Origin: Peptoniphilus pacaensis
Lineage (GTDB): Bacteria; Bacillota; Clostridia; Tissierellales; Peptoniphilaceae
Reading direction: 5' to 3'
Length of the DNA stretch: 64,000 bases
Assembly (NCBI RefSeq): GCF_900088125.1
Contig: NZ_FLQT01000003.1
Coordinates: 1-64,000, forward strand
Shown: positions 19,511-26,897 of the stretch, piece by piece
How positions within the stretch are numbered: position 1 is the stretch's first letter
Layout: the number at the start of each line of letters is the position of its first letter
The notes under the pieces: model-generated
The model's database searches: none
Told to the model about the DNA's origin: nothing
What the model saw: only the letters and a program-made list of their open reading frames with translations
Position numbers and translations under genes: made by a program

Positions 19511-20401
19511 CTATTCCGCCTCGTGAGCCGAAAGCATGGCCTCCAGTTCCGCCTCGTCGAAGTGATACCGGCGATTGCAGAAATGGCAGCTGGCTTCGCA
19601 GCCGTGATCTTCTTCGATCATTTCGCGAATCTCGAAATCAGGCAGGGCAGCGATGGAATCCGCCACTTTCTCCTTGGAGCATTCGCAAACATAGGCGATG
19701 GGCGTCTCCCTTAAAATTTTCAATTCGTAACCAGGCAAGAGGGCGTGTAAAAGCCCTTCCGTATCCAGCCCCTGTTCCAAAAGCTCCGTCACGGACTTGA
19801 CGCCTCTCAATGTTTTTTCCAGGTGATCGATCTCGTCGCTGTCGGCGCCGGGCATGACTTCGATGATAAAACCGCCGGCGTGCTTGACGCTTAAATCCGT
19901 ATCCACGGAGACGCCCAGGCCTACCGCCGAGGGAATCTGCTCGGATTGATACAAATACTGCGCCACGTCTTCGCCGATTTCGCCGCTAACGAGGGCGACT
20001 TTTCCCGTATAGGGCTCGCGCATCCCCAGGTCCATGGTGACGGTCAAGGTGCCGGGCAGGCCCACGGCGGCGCCGACGTCCAGCTTGCCGTCGCTTTCCC
20101 TGGTGGGAAGATCCGCACGAGGGTGATCCACATAGCCTTTAATGTGGCCATTGTTTTGTCCGGTAACGACGATTCGTCCCAAGGGGCCAGAGCCGTCCAC
20201 GATCATGGTCATGGACTCGTCTTCGCCCTTTAATTTGTTCCGGATCAAGAGCCCGGCGATTAAGCTTCTGCCCAAAGCCGCCGTAGCCGTGGCCGAGGTT
20301 TGATGGGTAATGCGTGCGGTTTCCACCAGGGCCGTAGCCGTGGCCACGCTTACTTTGATCGTTCCCTTTTCATTGATTGCACGGATACATGTATCGGTCA
20401 T
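19511..20401 (-). CDS. hslO: Hsp33 redox-regulated chaperone
   Basis: 296-residue Hsp33, a cytosolic holdase activated by oxidation. The C-terminal zinc/redox switch has Cys239 and Cys241 (CEC) and Cys272 and Cys275 (CHFC); an extra Cys268 precedes the second pair. The family stretch GRSLIAGLLI lies near the N-terminus and GYVDHPRADLP in the middle. Length is normal. AAAGGAGTG precedes the ATG. It follows the methyltransferase gene by 9 bp. Confidence 0.96.
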   Translation of the reverse strand: MTDTCIRAINEKGTIKVSVATATALVETARITHQTSATATAALGRSLIAGLLIRNKLKGEDESMTMIVDGSGPLGRIVVTGQNNGHIKGYVDHPRADLPTRESDGKLDVGAAVGLPGTLTVTMDLGMREPYTGKVALVSGEIGEDVAQYLYQSEQIPSAVGLGVSVDTDLSVKHAGGFIIEVMPGADSDEIDHLEKTLRGVKSVTELLEQGLDTEGLLHALLPGYELKILRETPIAYVCECSKEKVADSIAALPDFEIREMIEEDHGCEASCHFCNRRYHFDEAELEAMLSAHEAE

Positions 20402-20410
20402 AACACTCCT

Positions 20411-21139
20411 TTATTCATCGATTCCCGCCACATAACTGATCCGCTTCGATTGCGGCGTGGCGGGAGAAAAACTATAGCCGTCGTAGATGGCGAGCACCTT
20501 CATGCCCGCTTCTTTTAAACATCGTCTCACGGTTTCTTCCTCGTAGACATATTCTTCGTGGACCTCGTCGAAGCGCTCGTATGCCCCGTCCTCTTCTTCC
20601 AAAAAGGCGGTAATGGCGTAGCGATTCACCCGGCCGTCGAAGTGATTTTCCCAAGTTAAGAAGTAGCCCTCTTCGTCGCGAATTTCCTTCAGATCGCCAT
20701 ATTCCCGAAAGCGGGCGGCGGTGTTTAAGTCAAAGAGAAACCGTCCCCCGTCTTTTAAATGGGCACGCACCCGTTTAAAGCATGCTAAAAGATCCGCCTC
20801 GCACGGCAGATAATTGAGCCCGTCGCAAAGGCAGAGGATCAGGTCGAAGGGCTTGCTGAAGGAAAAATCTCTCAGGTCCATCTTCGTCCACTTGGCCCGG
20901 GGATTCTTGTAAAGCCGCTGATAGGCCTGCATCAACATCTCTTCGGAGCGGTCGAAGCCGGTGACATTACCCAGCGCCGTCAGTTTTTCGGCGAGCTTTC
21001 CCGTGCCCATGGCCATTTCCAAAATTTCAAAGCGGTCCCCTTCGCCTACAATTTCTTTTACCCAGCGAAAGGCCTCGTCATAGTCGTAATTGGCCATGAC
21101 GGCGTCATAGATCAGGCTGAAGGCTTCGTATTCATTCAC
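20411..21139 (-). CDS. Class I SAM-dependent methyltransferase
   Basis: 242 residues with a Rossmann methyltransferase core: motif I FEILEMAMGTGKLAEKLTAL, then VTGFDRSEEMLMQAYQRL, and motif IV DLILCLCDGLNYL. The N-terminal MNEYEAFSLIYDAVM is typical of small cytosolic methyltransferases of unknown substrate. Note MAMGTG where GCGTG is usual, an unusual but tolerable motif I. The start overlaps the end of the sirtuin gene by 8 bp, implying translational coupling. Confidence 0.85.
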   Translation of the reverse strand: MNEYEAFSLIYDAVMANYDYDEAFRWVKEIVGEGDRFEILEMAMGTGKLAEKLTALGNVTGFDRSEEMLMQAYQRLYKNPRAKWTKMDLRDFSFSKPFDLILCLCDGLNYLPCEADLLACFKRVRAHLKDGGRFLFDLNTAARFREYGDLKEIRDEEGYFLTWENHFDGRVNRYAITAFLEEEDGAYERFDEVHEEYVYEEETVRRCLKEAGMKVLAIYDGYSFSPATPQSKRISYVAGIDE

Positions 21140-21866
21140 TGAGCCGCTTCTCCAGTTCCGTTAAAATCGAGGAAGCTTCCCCGTCGAAGACCACATCCGC
21201 CATGTGATCGTAGGGCGTGGATCCCTTGTTGATGATGATGAGATGCTCCACCATTCGGGGCAGATGAGCCACGGGCATGACCTTGAGGGAGCTGCCCACG
21301 ACGATCATGGTGTCGGCTTTTTCCGTGGCCTTTATGGCATCGTCAAAGGCTTGGGGCATGGCATCGCCGAAAAGCACCACATTGGTTCGCAAGACGCCGC
21401 CGCATCTCGGGCAAATGGGCGGAATTTCTCCCGATTGCACCCGCTCGTCGAAGGCCTTGAAGTCTTCCATATAGCTGCAACGCACGCACTGTGCCGTAGA
21501 CGCGTCGCCGTGAACTTGAAGCACACGCTTCGCCCCCGCCGCCTGATGAAGATCGTCGATGTTTTGCGTAATGATTTCGCGAATGAAGCCTTTTTCCTGC
21601 ATTTTCGCCAGAGCCACGTGACCGGGATTGGGCTTTTTGCCCTCCAGGTCCTTTAAAATCGTGTAGCCTTCTTTGTAGAAGCGTTCCGGATCGCTTTCCA
21701 GCACGCCGACGGACAGGGCGTCTTCCGGGACAAAATTGGTGTAGTAGCCCCGGTCGCTTCTGAAATCGGGAATTCCCGACTCCGTCGAAATACCGGCGCC
21801 GGTCAAACAGACGGCGTAATTTGCTTTTTTTAATATCTCTGTGGCTTTTGTTAATTTATCCATCAT
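21132..21866 (-). CDS. cobB: Sirtuin NAD-dependent protein deacylase
   Basis: 244-residue Sir2 protein that removes acyl groups from lysines using NAD. Core motifs are visible: GAGISTESGIPDFRSDRG, QNIDDLHQAAG with the catalytic histidine following in VLQVHGDA, a four-Cys zinc site (CVRC and CPRC), and the late VVGSSLKVMPV block. AGGAGGTCG precedes two consecutive ATG codons. It sits 7 bp after the CPBP protease gene. Confidence 0.94.
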   Translation of the reverse strand: MMDKLTKATEILKKANYAVCLTGAGISTESGIPDFRSDRGYYTNFVPEDALSVGVLESDPERFYKEGYTILKDLEGKKPNPGHVALAKMQEKGFIREIITQNIDDLHQAAGAKRVLQVHGDASTAQCVRCSYMEDFKAFDERVQSGEIPPICPRCGGVLRTNVVLFGDAMPQAFDDAIKATEKADTMIVVGSSLKVMPVAHLPRMVEHLIIINKGSTPYDHMADVVFDGEASSILTELEKRLSE

Positions 21867-21873
21867 CGACCTC

Positions 21874-22749
21874 CTATACCATTAATTGAATCACGTAAAT
21901 AATTGCCAGCACGGCCACGGGAATCCATTCTTTTCGTCGCAACACGTTTCTGCCCCGAGGCAGGGGTCGCTTCATGGAGGCGCGCAAAATCAACGCCACA
22001 CCCAAGGCACTAACCAAAAGAAGGAGTACAGTGGTGGCGTTTTTGATGCCCCCCAATCCCAACACGAACCCGGTCTTTGAAAAGGAAGCGATCCATCGTT
22101 CGTTAAAGAAGTGAATAAACAGAATGGACGAAAAATTATAGAGAAAGTGGGAAAAAATACAGGCCTTTAAGCCGCCGTAAAGGTAGATGTATCCCAGAAC
22201 CAATCCGAAGAGAAAAGGCGCCAGGCTGTTTTGCGCCTCGAAGTGGAAGAGGGCGAAAAGTGCCGCCGACAAAACCACGGCGCCTCGCGGACTGCGACGG
22301 GAAAATCGCTCGCACAACACGCCGCGAAAAAAGAATTCTTCCATAATCGCCGGTGCCAATGCCATGGTGAGAATCTGTTTAAAGAGCCCCACGTCGCCAC
22401 GGAGGAGATCCAAATTCTGATTTTCCAAAAGGGTAATGCGGCTCAGGGCATCTAAAAAAATACCGTTGATCACGAGGATAATGGGAAAAACGGCCACGGT
22501 TAAGAGCGCCGCCTCGCCTAACCCCATTCCCTTATTCGTTTTCGACGGAAAATTTCTTCTGAAGAAAAGAGCAGGCGCGAAAATCGCCACGGCCTCCGTC
22601 AACACGATGCCGAGCAACGGATCGGAGCGGGAAAAAATCGGCCCCAGCAAAAGAAACAGAATGCCCGCCAGGACACACCACCAGAGCAGGCCGATGGAAT
22701 TAATCTTCGTAGGTGTAGATATAGGGTTTGTTTCTGTAGTACGGCCCAT
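21874..22749 (-). CDS. CPBP family intramembrane glutamic protease
   Basis: 291-residue polytopic membrane protein with about 7-8 hydrophobic segments. It carries the CAAX-protease/bacteriocin-processing (ABI) signature: EEFFFRGVL with the glutamate pair and arginine, then ALFALFHFE and the later histidine motif FSHFLYN. Such proteins cleave within the membrane or confer self-immunity to peptides; the target here is unknown. The assigned ATG overlaps hpt by 50 bp, which is long, so the true start could be downstream, though I see no better ribosome binding site. Confidence 0.88.
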   Translation of the reverse strand: MGRTTETNPISTPTKINSIGLLWWCVLAGILFLLLGPIFSRSDPLLGIVLTEAVAIFAPALFFRRNFPSKTNKGMGLGEAALLTVAVFPIILVINGIFLDALSRITLLENQNLDLLRGDVGLFKQILTMALAPAIMEEFFFRGVLCERFSRRSPRGAVVLSAALFALFHFEAQNSLAPFLFGLVLGYIYLYGGLKACIFSHFLYNFSSILFIHFFNERWIASFSKTGFVLGLGGIKNATTVLLLLVSALGVALILRASMKRPLPRGRNVLRRKEWIPVAVLAIIYVIQLMV

Positions 22750-23221
22750 AATTCAATCCATAGCCCACAATAAAGACGTCGTCGATGGTAAAGCCCGTAA
22801 AGTCCGCGGAAAAATCCACTTCTCTGCGGGACGGCTTGTCCAACATGACCACGGATTTCACCGACGCCGGTTCCATTTTCTTAATCGCCTCCGTCACCGT
22901 CTGCAAGGTGTGGCCCGTGTCGATAATATCGTCGACGATCAACACGTCTCTCCCCTTGACGTCACAGCGCAGATCGCCGAAGACCTTCACGTCCCCGGAA
23001 GAGGATTCGTTGTTTTCGTAACTGGACGTGGTCATAAAGTCGATTTCCATTTTGCTTTTCATCTCGCGAACCAGGTCCGAGCAAAAGACAAAGCTTCCCC
23101 GCAACAAACCGATGACCACGATCTCTTTCCCGCCGTATGCGGCATCCACTTCTTTCGCCAATTCTTCTACGCGACGGGCGATGGCCTCTCTCGAATACAA
23201 AACCAATTCTTTCTTTTCCAT
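22700..23221 (-). CDS. hpt: Hypoxanthine phosphoribosyltransferase
   Basis: 173-residue purine-salvage enzyme that makes IMP or GMP from hypoxanthine or guanine and PRPP. The PRPP-binding loop is VLIVDDIIDTGHTL, with the family stretch VVIGLLRGSFVFCSDLVREM before it and VVMLDKPSRREV after. The C-terminal VGYGLNYGPYYRNKPYIYTY is typical. AAGGAGGATCCC precedes the ATG. Confidence 0.96.
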   Translation of the reverse strand: MEKKELVLYSREAIARRVEELAKEVDAAYGGKEIVVIGLLRGSFVFCSDLVREMKSKMEIDFMTTSSYENNESSSGDVKVFGDLRCDVKGRDVLIVDDIIDTGHTLQTVTEAIKKMEPASVKSVVMLDKPSRREVDFSADFTGFTIDDVFIVGYGLNYGPYYRNKPYIYTYED

Positions 23222-23247
23222 GGGATCCTCCTTTATATTGTCTCACC

Positions 23248-23292
23248 ATTATATCATTATACGACCCATCTTTTCTCCTTCGGTGTTATAAT
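23248..23292. promoter_or_regulatory. Divergent promoter region between hpt and the DUF4364 gene
   Basis: On the plus strand TGTTATAAT (TATAAT 23287-23292) is an extended -10 only about 17 bp before the DUF4364 start, so that leader is very short. On the minus strand two TATAAT matches (plus 23248-23253 and 23256-23261) face hpt. No clear -35 elements. Confidence 0.5.
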
Positions 23293-23308
23293 TCTTATAG
23301 GTGATAGG

Positions 23309-23761
23309 ATGAAAAAAGAAACATTACACACATTGGCGGCGGATAAACTTTACCTGCTCTCTTCCATGAAGGCCATGGGCGGCGCAGTGGCGCGAAAAGA
23401 TTTTTACGACGCCGTGTTACAAGAAGGGCGCATGAATTACTTCTTTCTGTGCCAATACATGAGCGAACTGGCCGATGCCGCTCTCATCGACGAATCAGAA
23501 GACACGCTTACATTAACCGACGAAGGAAAAGATGTCCTCGCCATGTTCGGCGACGAGGTCCCTTCCGTTCCTCACGAAGAGAAAGAGGGCTTGGCCACCT
23601 ATGCCGTCTACAACGAAGGGAATTTTACCGTCTACCAAAAACGGTTAGACGACGAGCTGGTTTTCTCTTTGGCTCTGTCGAAGGATGCCTTCAAAATAAG
23701 CTTTGAAAATGAAGATGACGGCGAGCTGGTGGAGGAATTAATTCGACGTTTAAATAGTTAA
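23309..23761 (+). CDS. DUF4364 family protein
   Basis: 150 residues with the DUF4364 winged-helix-like N-terminus: KLYLLSSMKAMGG, then the family signature MNYFFLCQYMSELADAALI and LTLTDEGKDVLAMF. The C-terminal half is a beta-rich domain (YAVYNEGNFTVYQKRLDDEL). Related proteins look like small transcription factors, but no target is known. The same frame is open far upstream through hpt; that extension is antisense to hpt and rejected, because AGGTGATAGG precedes the ATG at 23309. Confidence 0.85.
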   Translation: MKKETLHTLAADKLYLLSSMKAMGGAVARKDFYDAVLQEGRMNYFFLCQYMSELADAALIDESEDTLTLTDEGKDVLAMFGDEVPSVPHEEKEGLATYAVYNEGNFTVYQKRLDDELVFSLALSKDAFKISFENEDDGELVEELIRRLNS

Positions 23762-23779
23762 TGCCTTTGTGTTCATTTA

Positions 23780-23867
23780 AAAAGACGAAGGGATATTTGA
23801 GTGATCCCATAAAGTTGGATTTCATGATCCATCGTTTGGGCACTCTAATGCTCCTCTCGTCTTTTTT
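23780..23867. other. Large nested inverted-repeat element / terminator
   Basis: Outer arms AAAAGACGA (23780-23788) and TCGTCTTTT (23857-23865) enclose a second pair GAGTG..CCCA with TGGG.CACTC and an inner GGAT/ATCC hairpin around 23817-23830. The T-run after the outer arm would terminate plus-strand transcripts from the DUF4364 gene, and the A-run gives the same property to minus-strand transcripts. It is more elaborate than a simple terminator. Confidence 0.55.
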
Positions 23868-23896
23868 ATTATTTTCAATTAATAAATTCCTGCCTT

Positions 23897-24313
23897 TTAA
23901 ATTTGCTGCCAGTTTGCCTTCTCCAGTCCATTGAATCGATCTTCGTTCTCCGAAAAAAAGCGTCCACGAAATGGTATTTCATAAGCAATCGACTTTCCGA
24001 TATGAAGAAAATCAATCGTAGCTTTTTTCGCCTCGCGATGGACCTCGAATTTTTCTATTTCACTTTCCGGGTAAAGGTAAAATTCCGTTTTGTCTGAGTT
24101 CGAAATTTCCTTTTCAAAAATGCCCTTTTTATCGAAGACGAGGACAAAGGTTCTATTTGCTTCGTACGCATAAAGTCCATCGAGTAAAAAAAGCTTTAGT
24201 GTCGATTTCACCGGCCCATTATGTTTCATTGCAAAAAGATACTTCGCCTGAGCGCCGAATTTTTCTTCGACTTCTTTTTTTATTGCCTCATTGTCATTAA
24301 ATAATAAGCCCAT
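23897..24313 (-). CDS. Hypothetical protein, partner of XRE regulator
   Basis: 138 residues, not recognised. No signal peptide or membrane helix. Alternating short strands (STLKLFLLDGLYAYEAN, TFVLVFDKKGIFEKE, ATIDFLHIGKSIAYEIPF) with a C-terminal ENEDRFNGLEKANWQQI helix suggest a small PH-like beta fold, similar in layout to bacterial PH-domain proteins (inference only). AGGAGGGAC precedes the ATG. It starts 8 bp after the XRE gene, so the two form one operon under the operator at 24554-24592. Confidence 0.75.
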   Translation of the reverse strand: MGLLFNDNEAIKKEVEEKFGAQAKYLFAMKHNGPVKSTLKLFLLDGLYAYEANRTFVLVFDKKGIFEKEISNSDKTEFYLYPESEIEKFEVHREAKKATIDFLHIGKSIAYEIPFRGRFFSENEDRFNGLEKANWQQI

Positions 24314-24321
24314 CGTCCCTC

Positions 24322-24525
24322 CTATTTAAAAATGAATACATCAGTGAGCTCTTTCTCCAGTACTTTCGCGATTTTATAGGCGGTCTCCAGGGTGGGGCTG
24401 ATGGTGTTATTTTCATAGGCCATAATAGAGCGACGCTTTAACCCCACAGCTTGGGCCAATTTCTGCTGCGAAAGATGCTTTTCTTTCCTAAATTCGCGTA
24501 TTCTGTTTTCTATTTCTACTTCCAT
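24322..24525 (-). CDS. Small XRE-family transcriptional regulator
   Basis: 67-residue Cro/CI-type helix-turn-helix protein with almost no extra sequence: RIREFRKEKHLSQQKLAQAV is helices 1-2, GLKRRSIMAYENNTISPTL is the recognition helix region, then ETAYKIAKVLEKELTDVF. It probably represses its own operon through the adjacent paired palindromes. The downstream partner gene is unknown. GTATGGAAG around the start has no strong ribosome binding site apart from GAGGATGAGG further up. Confidence 0.9.
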   Translation of the reverse strand: MEVEIENRIREFRKEKHLSQQKLAQAVGLKRRSIMAYENNTISPTLETAYKIAKVLEKELTDVFIFK

Positions 24526-24553
24526 ACCTCATCCTCTTCGAATCGGTGTCGCT

Positions 24554-24592
24554 GTACTATTTATAGTACAATGTTTGTACTATAAATAGTAC
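24554..24592. promoter_or_regulatory. Paired inverted operators upstream of the XRE gene
   Basis: Two 16-bp sites, gtactatttatagtac (24554-24569) and gtactataaatagtac (24577-24592), are exact reverse complements of each other, separated by 7 bp. Each is itself a near-perfect palindrome. Their position directly before the small XRE gene, with TATAAA-like -10 sequence inside them, suggests an autoregulated operator. Confidence 0.8.
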
Positions 24593-24659
24593 CACAAACT
24601 TCCTTTCCTGTAAATACTATCCCCACTTAAAGCAAACTTCGTCGAATTGATGGACTTAG

Positions 24660-24696
24660 AAAAAACGGATGCCGAATTTTTCAACCTCCGTTTTTC
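24660..24696. terminator. Bidirectional terminator-like hairpin
   Basis: Arms AAAAACGGA (24661-24669) and TCCGTTTTT (24687-24695) enclose a 17-base loop. It can end minus-strand transcripts of the frameshifted methyltransferase gene. In 24593-24832 I see nothing else that I can support; a 72-codon plus-strand frame there is discussed under rejected items. Confidence 0.6.
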
Positions 24697-24832
24697 TTAC
24701 TCTGCTCATCCGTATTACTCTATCTTTACTGGGCCTTACCATGACATTTGCTTACGCGAATAAACGATTCATTAAATGTTTTTTCTTTCCATTGTTAAGC
24801 CTCCGGTTCGACCGGGGATTATTTTTTCAATA

Positions 24833-25329
24833 TCATGACTTTCTTTTCGGAAACCACGGAATCACCCGATTCACTTCCCTGCAGTAGACGGCATACTCCT
24901 CGCCGAACTCGCGCAGCAACCATTTCTCTTCCGTTTTTTTCATCAGCAGCGTTAAAAAGCCCCAATAGACGATTGGCAAAAGGAGCAAGAGAAAATTGGC
25001 TTCAAAGAGCAAGGCGCCGGTGAATACAAAAAGAAAAGCGGAGTAGACGGGATTTCGCACCACCCCGTAGATGCCGGTGGTAATTAGCTTCGTCTCCCGC
25101 ACTTTAAGATTGATTTTCTCCACGAGCACCGCCGCGATCCACAGCCTCGCACCGAAAAGGACAGAGAGGATTCCGGCGACTTTGAAAAAACTTTTCCCCG
25201 CGTGCAGAGTCCCACGCTTAAAAACCCATGATGATTTAATAATATTCCCGCCACGGTAAGGCAGAAACAGATGAAAACATAAATCGGACCGACGCCGAAG
25301 GTAGGCATTTTAAAATCCTTTTCTCTCAT
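24833..25329 (-). pseudogene. Frameshifted isoprenylcysteine-methyltransferase-like membrane protein
   Basis: Two overlapping frames together encode one membrane methyltransferase of the ICMT/PEMT-like family. The first frame starts MREKDFKMPTFGVGPIYVFI at 25329 after GGAGGAG and runs to ILLNHHGF. The second supplies KRGTLHAGKSFFKVAGILSV and then the conserved TTGIYGVVRNPVYSAFLF and EEYAVYCREVNRVIPWFPKR. One extra base in the A5/T5 run at plus 25220-25224 would join them as HHGFFKRGTLHAG. It is therefore either a real pseudogene, a phase-variable tract or a sequencing error. About 165 residues when joined, close to family length. Confidence 0.75.
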
Positions 25330-25427
25330 TATCTCCTCCGAAAACTTGCGCAAATGGCATATGCTTTTATGATACTTTTTATCAGAACCATTATATATGA
25401 AAATTTCCGAAGAAGCATAAAATAAAC

Positions 25428-26100
25428 ATCCCCCGGCGTAGCCGGGGGTTTTACTTTTTCGGCCCAAAGGGCCTGCATTACTAGCTGCGCCTGAAGGGCG
25501 TCGGTGGTCTGCCCGTGCTGACGTTACTCGGCTACCCCTTGAAGGGGTTCGTCGTGTCGAAGGTTAGTTGTTCGCTTATTTGATCCTCTTTCAACTGGTT
25601 TTGTATATACTCTTGAATCTTTTTAGCGTTTTTCCCCGCTGTATCAACGTAATAGCCTCGGCACCAAAACTGCCTTCCCCTATATTTAAATTTCATATCT
25701 CCCCATCGTTCATAGATCATGATACTGCTCTTCCCTTTTAGAAAGCCCATGAATGAAGATACAGATAGTTTGGGTGGGATCTCTAGTAACATATGAACGT
25801 GATCCGGACATACTTCCGCCTCGATTATGTTTACACCTTTCCAACTACATAACTCGCGTAAAATCGCGCCTATTTCTAAGCGCTTCGATCCATAAAATAC
25901 TTTTCGCCTATATTTCGGAGCAAACACTACATGATACTTACAATTCCATTTTGTGTGTGATAAACTATGGGTGTGATTTAGTGATGTCATTATTTCCTCC
26001 TGATTGTGATTGGTTGGCAGACCTCTCTCATCATATCACGCTGGAAATAACGGGTAATTATCGCTAAAGCTAAACGGAACCCCCGGTCTAACCGGGGGTT
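25428..26100 (-). mobile_element. IS200/IS605-family element, tnpA only (copy 1)
   Basis: A single-gene element bounded by subterminal hairpins: cccccggc/gccggggg with a 3-nt loop (25430-25448) at the transposase 3' side, and cccccggt/accggggg with a 3-nt loop (26080-26098) at the 5' side. No tnpB is present, as in the IS200 group. The gap 25449-25531 holds further small hairpins (ggcccaaagggcc) typical of the region between tnpA and the right end. The gap 25991-26079 holds the tnpA leader, and the octamer gctaaagc lies 9 bp inside the left hairpin. Exact ends and cleavage sites are not determined. Confidence 0.85.
25532..25990 (-). CDS. tnpA: IS200/IS605 TnpA transposase (copy 1)
   Basis: 152-residue Y1 HUH transposase acting on single-stranded DNA. 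The metal-binding HUH motif is His64-Val-His66 in CPDHVHMLLEIPPK. The catalytic tyrosine is Tyr128 in the helix AKKIQEYIQNQ. Conserved FAPKYRRK and FWCRGYYVDTAGKN blocks are intact, and length is normal, so it looks functional. CAGGAGGAAAT precedes the ATG. It is clearly related to the transposase at 26244 but has diverged throughout, so the two elements are not recent copies of each other. Confidence 0.95.
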   Translation of the reverse strand: MTSLNHTHSLSHTKWNCKYHVVFAPKYRRKVFYGSKRLEIGAILRELCSWKGVNIIEAEVCPDHVHMLLEIPPKLSVSSFMGFLKGKSSIMIYERWGDMKFKYRGRQFWCRGYYVDTAGKNAKKIQEYIQNQLKEDQISEQLTFDTTNPFKG

Positions 26101-26113
26101 TTCTAATGCAATC

Positions 26114-26820
26114 AGAACCACCGGCTTAGCCGGTGGTTTGTCATGCCCCTATAAGGGGCTGTTACCGGCAGCACTCTCGTGCTCTGAATTTCTTCCTCTT
26201 GCAACAATTCCTCAGTTGGCGCTAAAGCGCCTGTTCTCATACTTTATTTGACCTGCTGACCCGTAAACGGATCGATGAATTCCTTCATGCTTATCTGATC
26301 CGCCATATAATCTTCTTCCAATTGGTTTTTGATGTATTCTTGAATTTTTTTCGCATTTTTTCCCGCAGTATCGACGTAGTACCCTCTACACCAGAAATGC
26401 CTATTTCCATATTTGTACTTCAGATTTGCGTGTCTATCAAAAATGATTAAGCTACTTTTCCCTTTTAAGTATCCCATGATTTGAGATACACTATATTTCG
26501 GTGGAATTTCCAGCAGCATATGTATATGATCCGGACAACATTCCGCTTCGATTATATTTATTCCTTTTCTCTCGCATAGGTCTCTTAATGTTTTTCCTAT
26601 GTCTTGTTTCAATTTCCCGTATATAACCTGCCGCCTATATTTTGGCGCAAACACAATATGATACTTACAATTCCAACTTGTATGTGCTAAGCTGTTCTTA
26701 TCCATATGGATACCTCCTTGATATTTTATTGCCGATAACACAATAATTTTATCATAGGAGGTTCTTTTTTTACTTGAAGCTAAAGCTTTTTATGCCTACC
26801 ACCAGCATAGCTGGTGGTTT
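26114..26820 (-). mobile_element. IS200/IS605-family element, tnpA only (copy 2)
   Basis: A second, related element directly adjoining the first in the same orientation. Hairpins are aaccaccggc/gccggtggtt with a 3-nt loop (26116-26138) at the 3' side and accaccagc/gctggtggt with a 3-nt loop (26798-26818) at the 5' side. Between the right hairpin and the tnpA stop lie further short hairpins (gcccctataaggggc near 26145-26160; ggcgctaaagcgcc near 26217-26230). The octamer gctaaagc recurs 11 bp inside the left hairpin. Boundaries are approximate. Confidence 0.83.
26244..26705 (-). CDS. tnpA: IS200/IS605 TnpA transposase (copy 2)
   Basis: 153-residue Y1 HUH transposase with His60-Ile-His62 (CPDHIHMLLEIPPK) and catalytic Tyr124 (AKKIQEYIKNQ). 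FAPKYRRQ and FWCRGYYVDTAGKN are intact. The frame opens further upstream, but the ATG at 26705 is preceded by AAGGAGGTATCC and matches the family start. The leader up to 26797 contains a second AGGAGG near 26755-26762 not used by any long frame. Confidence 0.95.
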   Translation of the reverse strand: MDKNSLAHTSWNCKYHIVFAPKYRRQVIYGKLKQDIGKTLRDLCERKGINIIEAECCPDHIHMLLEIPPKYSVSQIMGYLKGKSSLIIFDRHANLKYKYGNRHFWCRGYYVDTAGKNAKKIQEYIKNQLEEDYMADQISMKEFIDPFTGQQVK

Positions 26821-26837
26821 ATTCATGCTAAAGCGCA

Positions 26838-26866
26838 CAAAAATAGATGCCGAAAAACTCGGCATC
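26838..26866 (-). terminator. Terminator of the AmaP/DUF2273/Asp23 operon
   Basis: Minus strand GATGCCGA/TCGGCATC with a five-base loop (plus 26846-26853 and 26859-26866), followed by TATTTTT. Confidence 0.8.
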
Positions 26867-26897
26867 CATTAAAAATTATCTTCAACCAAATCGGTCA

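Noticed and set aside
22436-23308. Upstream open extension of the DUF4364 reading frame
   Set aside because: It runs antisense to hpt and part of the CPBP gene. A good ribosome binding site and the family start lie at 23309.
24669-24887. 72-codon plus-strand frame with hydrophobic stretches
   Set aside because: It begins inside a terminator-like hairpin, has no ribosome binding site, and overlaps the 3' end of the methyltransferase gene. No family recognised.
25381-26120. Direct repeat atcagaacca at 25381-25390 and 26111-26120, considered as an insertion-site duplication
   Set aside because: IS200/IS605 elements do not make target duplications, and a ten-base match this close could be chance.
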